From Oryzias latipes (Eukaryota; Chordata; Actinopteri; Beloniformes; Adrianichthyidae): a stretch of DNA of 64,000 bases. The notes under the pieces were generated by a model. That model was not told the DNA's origin. It saw only the letters and a list, made by a program, of their open reading frames with translations, and did not search any database. Where the stretch lies: NCBI RefSeq assembly GCF_002234675.1, contig NC_019866.2, forward strand, positions 19,451,311 through 19,515,310. Direction: 5' to 3'. Shown piece after piece: positions 60,816-64,000 of the stretch (positions within the stretch are counted from its first letter, which is position 1; each line of letters starts with the position of its first letter). A program made the position numbers and the translations under genes.

Positions 60816-60968
60816 GGGGACAACTACCTTCCCAACGTGGATCCCACAGAATGATCCCATGTGTATGGGGAGATGCTTCGGGGCGTTGGAGCCTGGCTCC
60901 AGGTCAACAAAGAGGCCATCTATACCTCCAAACCGTGGAAATTCCAGATCGAGAACTCCACTGTCTCA
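60816..60968 (+). pseudogene. Relic exon of an alpha-L-fucosidase gene
   Basis: One frame reads GDNYLPNVDPTE, a stop, then [20 protein letters not shown] and [18 protein letters not shown] before a second stop. This matches the conserved C-terminal catalytic-domain segment of lysosomal/plasma alpha-L-fucosidase (GGNLLLNVGPT.DG..., ERL..MG.WL.VNGEAIY.SKPW). Fucosidases remove terminal L-fucose from glycoconjugates. The internal stop replaces the codon after PT(E/K) and the usual Gly before PT is Asp. No neighbouring exons were found, so this is a fragment of a duplicated or lost gene. Intron-like sequence before it suggests it is not a processed copy, but this is uncertain. Confidence 0.75.
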
Positions 60969-61320
60969 ATTTGTTAAGAAAAAACGATCCCGACATTCTA
61001 ATATACTTACAGTACTTAAACTCATTTATACCCAAGAATACCTAATAAAATAGACTTAAAATTTACTATTGTTTATCATTCTGTCAAATAGAGACTCTTT
61101 TGACTGACAATTGTTATCAGTGACTGCTTAAATGTATCTATTGTTTTTATAATGTTTTAAATAAATAAATAAACTACACTAAACCTTTAGTTAAAGTAAG
61201 GTTTTTATACATCGCCCCGCCTCCCCCGGTACTCTGTCATTGAAATATGCGTTTGTTTTTGCGTGGTGGATGTGAGAACAATAAAGCAATCCCCTCTTTG
61301 CATTATCGCTGTGATTACGT

Positions 61321-61690
61321 CACAGAATGAGCGGCGTTGAAGTAGAAAATGAAAAAGCCTTTTGGAGGGTTGATTTTTAATTTTATTTTTGAGTCAATTG
61401 ATGCAGTTACATTGTGAAAATGAAAAAGTGAATCCATTTTAAATTTCAAATTAGATATTTCAAATATAATTATGAAACACATTTATGAGAGAAATTTTAA
61501 AAAATGAGATGTCAAATACCATTGTCTTCATCATTTTAATAAGGGACAGAATGAGTACTGTTGAAAAAGGAAAAAAAATGCCATTTGGCAGATTGATTTT
61601 TCATTTTATTTTTGAGTCGACAAACGCAGCTTCATTGTGAAAATGAAAAAGCATTTCCGGTATTGACTTTTATTTTGAATTATGAGACAC
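61321..61690 (+). repeat. Two-unit imperfect tandem repeat, about 226 bp apart
   Basis: Unit 1 (from 61321) and unit 2 (from 61547) share CAGAATGAG, TTGATTTTTMATTTTATTTT, TTTTTGAGTC, CATTGTGAAAATGAAAAAG and a terminal ATTATGA(R)ACACAT. Non-coding; origin unknown. Confidence 0.6.
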
Positions 61691-62684
61691 ATATGCTTCC
61701 ATAGTAATCAACTCAACAGCATCTTCAGCGTTCCACTGGTGGATGTGCTGCCACTGGAGGCACTGCATCACCAGCAACTGTCGTTCAAACCCGACAAAAT
61801 CTCGACTTTAATTTTCACTTCCAAAGTGGATGAGAGAGAAGTAAGATCTCTGCTGCTGATCTTTGTATGTTGAGATTTCTCAGCCAAGAACTATTTTTGT
61901 GCTTTAATTTGAGTAAATGGAGGCAAATAAGGTAAAAAATATTTTGACGTAATTTTTTTATTTATTTAAGTAATCTCCTGGAGGCCCTCCCCTGCCTGAG
62001 GCCTTCTTTGAGAGTCACAGCTGTTTTGTATCTCATTAAGCTTCTATTTAAGGTGTGGCTTTTCTGTGTTCTGTGTCGGCTCTGAGTCGTGTCCTTCCTG
62101 CTCCTGGGTTTTCTTCCTTGGCCTCGCCGTCACATTTTTTTCCTGGAATTTTCTTTATTAACTATATTTGAAATATTCATACGACCAGCTGCAACTGAGA
62201 TCAAGCTTTCTGACACCAGGCAGCACATTTTACTCCACAAGGCCCTCTAAACATACATAGCATTGTACAAATGCAAACTGAAATTAACACGGTGTGGCAG
62301 ATGCAGCAAAGTAGCCCCAGACCATAACCAAACCTCCTCTGTGTTTCCCACAATTTTTTTTGTCTAAATATAGAATAGATGTGCTCATCTACAAATCCCA
62401 AAGACATTCTCTCAGAAGCATTATGGCATGTCAACATTCAATGCATCGATTCCCTGCTTTGTTTTTGATTATTTACTTTCAATAATGGTGTCCTCATTGA
62501 TCGTCTCCATTAGGTCCATATTGAGTCTGACAGATGGTTGTTATGATCTGCTGCTAACGCATTATTTGTTTATTTAACATAACTTATGTGTGTCTGCTTT
62601 CCTTTCGCAGCCACATTCAGGGACGTTTCCTTCAGTCTTGTGGACCTTAAATGGTTCTATCAACAGCTGTTAATGACTTGCATT
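61691..62684. other. Intergenic, no gene recognised
   Basis: A plus-strand frame at 61682-61873 (PLVDVLPLEALHHQQLSFKP) looks more protein-like than its surroundings but matches no family known to me. The rest is unremarkable. Confidence 0.35.
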
Positions 62685-63111
62685 ACTGGCATTAGTCATT
62701 TTCAAGTTGTTTCAATACATTTTTATGAACATATGGGACTGTCCTTGTCTGCATTTCACCAAAAATAACAATCTTCTGAAACGTCTGCACTTGAGCGTGT
62801 CCAGCAGGCTCATCAGTGTAACCCTTGTGCTATCCTAGGCACTTTAACGTTGGGAGTTGGGTCATCTAGACATTTTTCTTCAATGATTTGTGATATTCAT
62901 TGGTGTCCATGGATTACATGAAATCTTTCCACCTTTATCATGGTAGGAATAACATGTTAAAGTAAGGGTGCGGTCATCTAAGAGAGCACAAGGGTTAAAC
63001 AAACACCACCACATGTATTTGTGTCTGTATTTGTCTGTATTTTCATGATCAATTCTGCTGCCACTACTTTTACTGCACAAGTTTAAAAAAATAAAAAATC
63101 TTAACTTTAAA
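62685..63111 (+). repeat. Duplicated segment A, copy 2 (filled-site copy)
   Basis: Same sequence as 51614-51853, split by the mini-element at 62822-62994 and with a duplicated GTCTGTATTT unit near 63025. Confidence 0.85.
62822..62994. mobile_element. piggyBac-like MITE, copy 2, with flanking TTAA
   Basis: 173 bp from CCCTTGTGCTATCCTAGG to the inverted end CCCTTGTGCTCTCTTAGATG. The flanks are GTAA (62818-62821, a one-base variant of TTAA) and TTAA (62995-62998). The duplicated segment at 51614-51853 shows the site before insertion with a single TTTAAA. A second member is at 46713-46907. Confidence 0.85.
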
Positions 63112-63192
63112 ATTCGGCTGATGTGCTTTTTAGCAAAATTTAAACTGGAAAGCCTAAACTGGCTCCTGATATTCAAGCAGTCCAGCTTCATC

Positions 63193-63299
63193 TCATTCAT
63201 TCATTCATTCATTCATTCATTCATTCATTCATTCATTCATTCATTCATTCATTCATTCATTCATTCATTCATTCATTCATTCATTCATTCATTCATTCA
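63193..63299 (+). repeat. (ATTC)n microsatellite
   Basis: About 26 uninterrupted copies of a four-base unit, reverse complement of the 19126 array motif. A run of this length is likely polymorphic. Confidence 0.98.
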
Positions 63300-63819
63300 G
63301 CAGTAGCCCACCTCTGGGCAGTTGCATACCTTCCCTGAAAAAGACAAATGACACACAGAAGGTTTATTGATATTTTTGGGTTGTTAACAGAAATCTGAGA
63401 GACCAAGACAAAACCCTCCGGTGTTTAGTAGCTAGCACTTTGGATTCCCCTAATAGATAAAGATAAAAAAAAAACTCCTTTTGGCTGGGATAATTGTAAA
63501 AACAAATTTGACTTTCTTCCTGCATCTTTATCAGATCCTCTCATTTCTTTTTTTATTGAGCTGACTGAGATCCAGCTCTTTCTTTTTTGAATGTCAGAGC
63601 AAAAAGCCAGGTGAGCATTGATTGTTGTAGTTTGATGCTCAAAACATGGCAATTCCTTAACTAAAAGTTAGAAGTATAACTTATAACACAAACCAATAAT
63701 GCTAAACATCAGAACTTTATAAAGGATTTGTAGAGGTTTTCTCCCTGTGGTCTTGCTTTGCCATGTCTAATTTCTCATTCTAGACTGCAGTTCAGATTCA
63801 ATAAAGTGTCAGAACAACC

Positions 63820-63999
63820 TCATGGGTCATGTTTCAGTTTAGTTTTTTTCTTTTTTCTTTTGGAACTGAGGAATTTATTTTTTGTTGAACCATTTTCTTC
63901 GGGGTCCTTTGCCTCCACAGTGAACAGCACAGATCCTTTGGTGATGTTTTCAGGCACTGTCACATCCAGGACGTTCAGGCTGCTCTCTGGAGTCTCGTC
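63820..63999 (-). CDS. Partial C-terminal exon with a cadherin-repeat-like start
   Basis: The minus-strand frame enters from the right edge and reads DETPESSLNVLDVTVPENIT, KGSVLFTVEAKDPEENGST, then a Lys-rich end to a stop at 63820-63822. The V.VPEN...GSVLFTV.A.DP spacing is that of the first strands of a cadherin (EC) repeat, which mediates calcium-dependent adhesion outside the cell. If correct, the real exon may end at a donor such as AATG|GTTCAA near 63890 and the Lys-rich part would be intron. The gene continues beyond the window, so identity is open. Confidence 0.4.
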   Translation of the reverse strand, partial: DETPESSLNVLDVTVPENITKGSVLFTVEAKDPEENGSTKNKFLSSKRKKKKTKLKHDP

Positions 64000-64000
64000 C

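Noticed and set aside
1-64000. CRISPR arrays, bacterial operons, plasmid or phage features
   Set aside because: No regularly spaced repeats or prokaryotic gene structure; genes have vertebrate introns throughout.

Overview
This is vertebrate, almost certainly ray-finned (percomorph-type) fish, chromosomal DNA. It is AT-rich, has multi-exon genes with GT-AG introns, and carries teleost repeats: Rex3 and RTE-like LINEs, fish L1, a Tc1-like transposon, tRNA-derived SINEs and small inverted-repeat elements. I saw no bacterial, organellar or viral features.

The gene order reproduces a vertebrate synteny block known from human 22q13 (TEF - TOB2 - PHF5A - ACO2 - POLR3H - CSDC2 - PMM1). From left to right: a decayed L1 LINE (0.6-2.4 kb); an upstream promoter-like region and an E-box cluster (2.5-5.7 kb); tef, a clock-output PAR bZIP factor, on + in four coding exons (5677-8053); tob2, an intronless deadenylation adaptor, on - and convergent with tef (14056-15261); a dead exon-intron copy of mitochondrial aconitase, aco2, in its ancestral slot on + (20902-26996); polr3h, an RNA polymerase III stalk subunit, on + in six exons (30288-35578); csdc2, a cold-shock-domain RNA-binding protein, on + in three coding exons (42368-45230); and pmm1, phosphomannomutase, on - in eight exons (47962-58438). 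Upstream of pmm1 lies repeat-rich DNA with one broken exon of an alpha-L-fucosidase gene (60816-60968). At the right edge is a partial cadherin-like coding exon on - (63820-63999). phf5a was not found.

The genes are independent housekeeping or regulatory units held together by ancestry rather than by a shared pathway. The best observations are: (1) the aco2 fossil, which keeps splice sites and at least eight recognisable pieces but carries stops, frameshifts and deletions, and is probably the lost partner of a duplicated pair; (2) three perfect CACGTG E-boxes within 77 bp upstream of tef, plus an upstream TGACGTAA element; (3) a TTAA-flanked piggyBac-like mini-element caught with a filled site (62.8 kb) and its matching empty site (51.7 kb); (4) the fucosidase exon relic; (5) several unclassified duplicated segments in and around pmm1. 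All family assignments come from remembered protein and repeat families. No database search was run.
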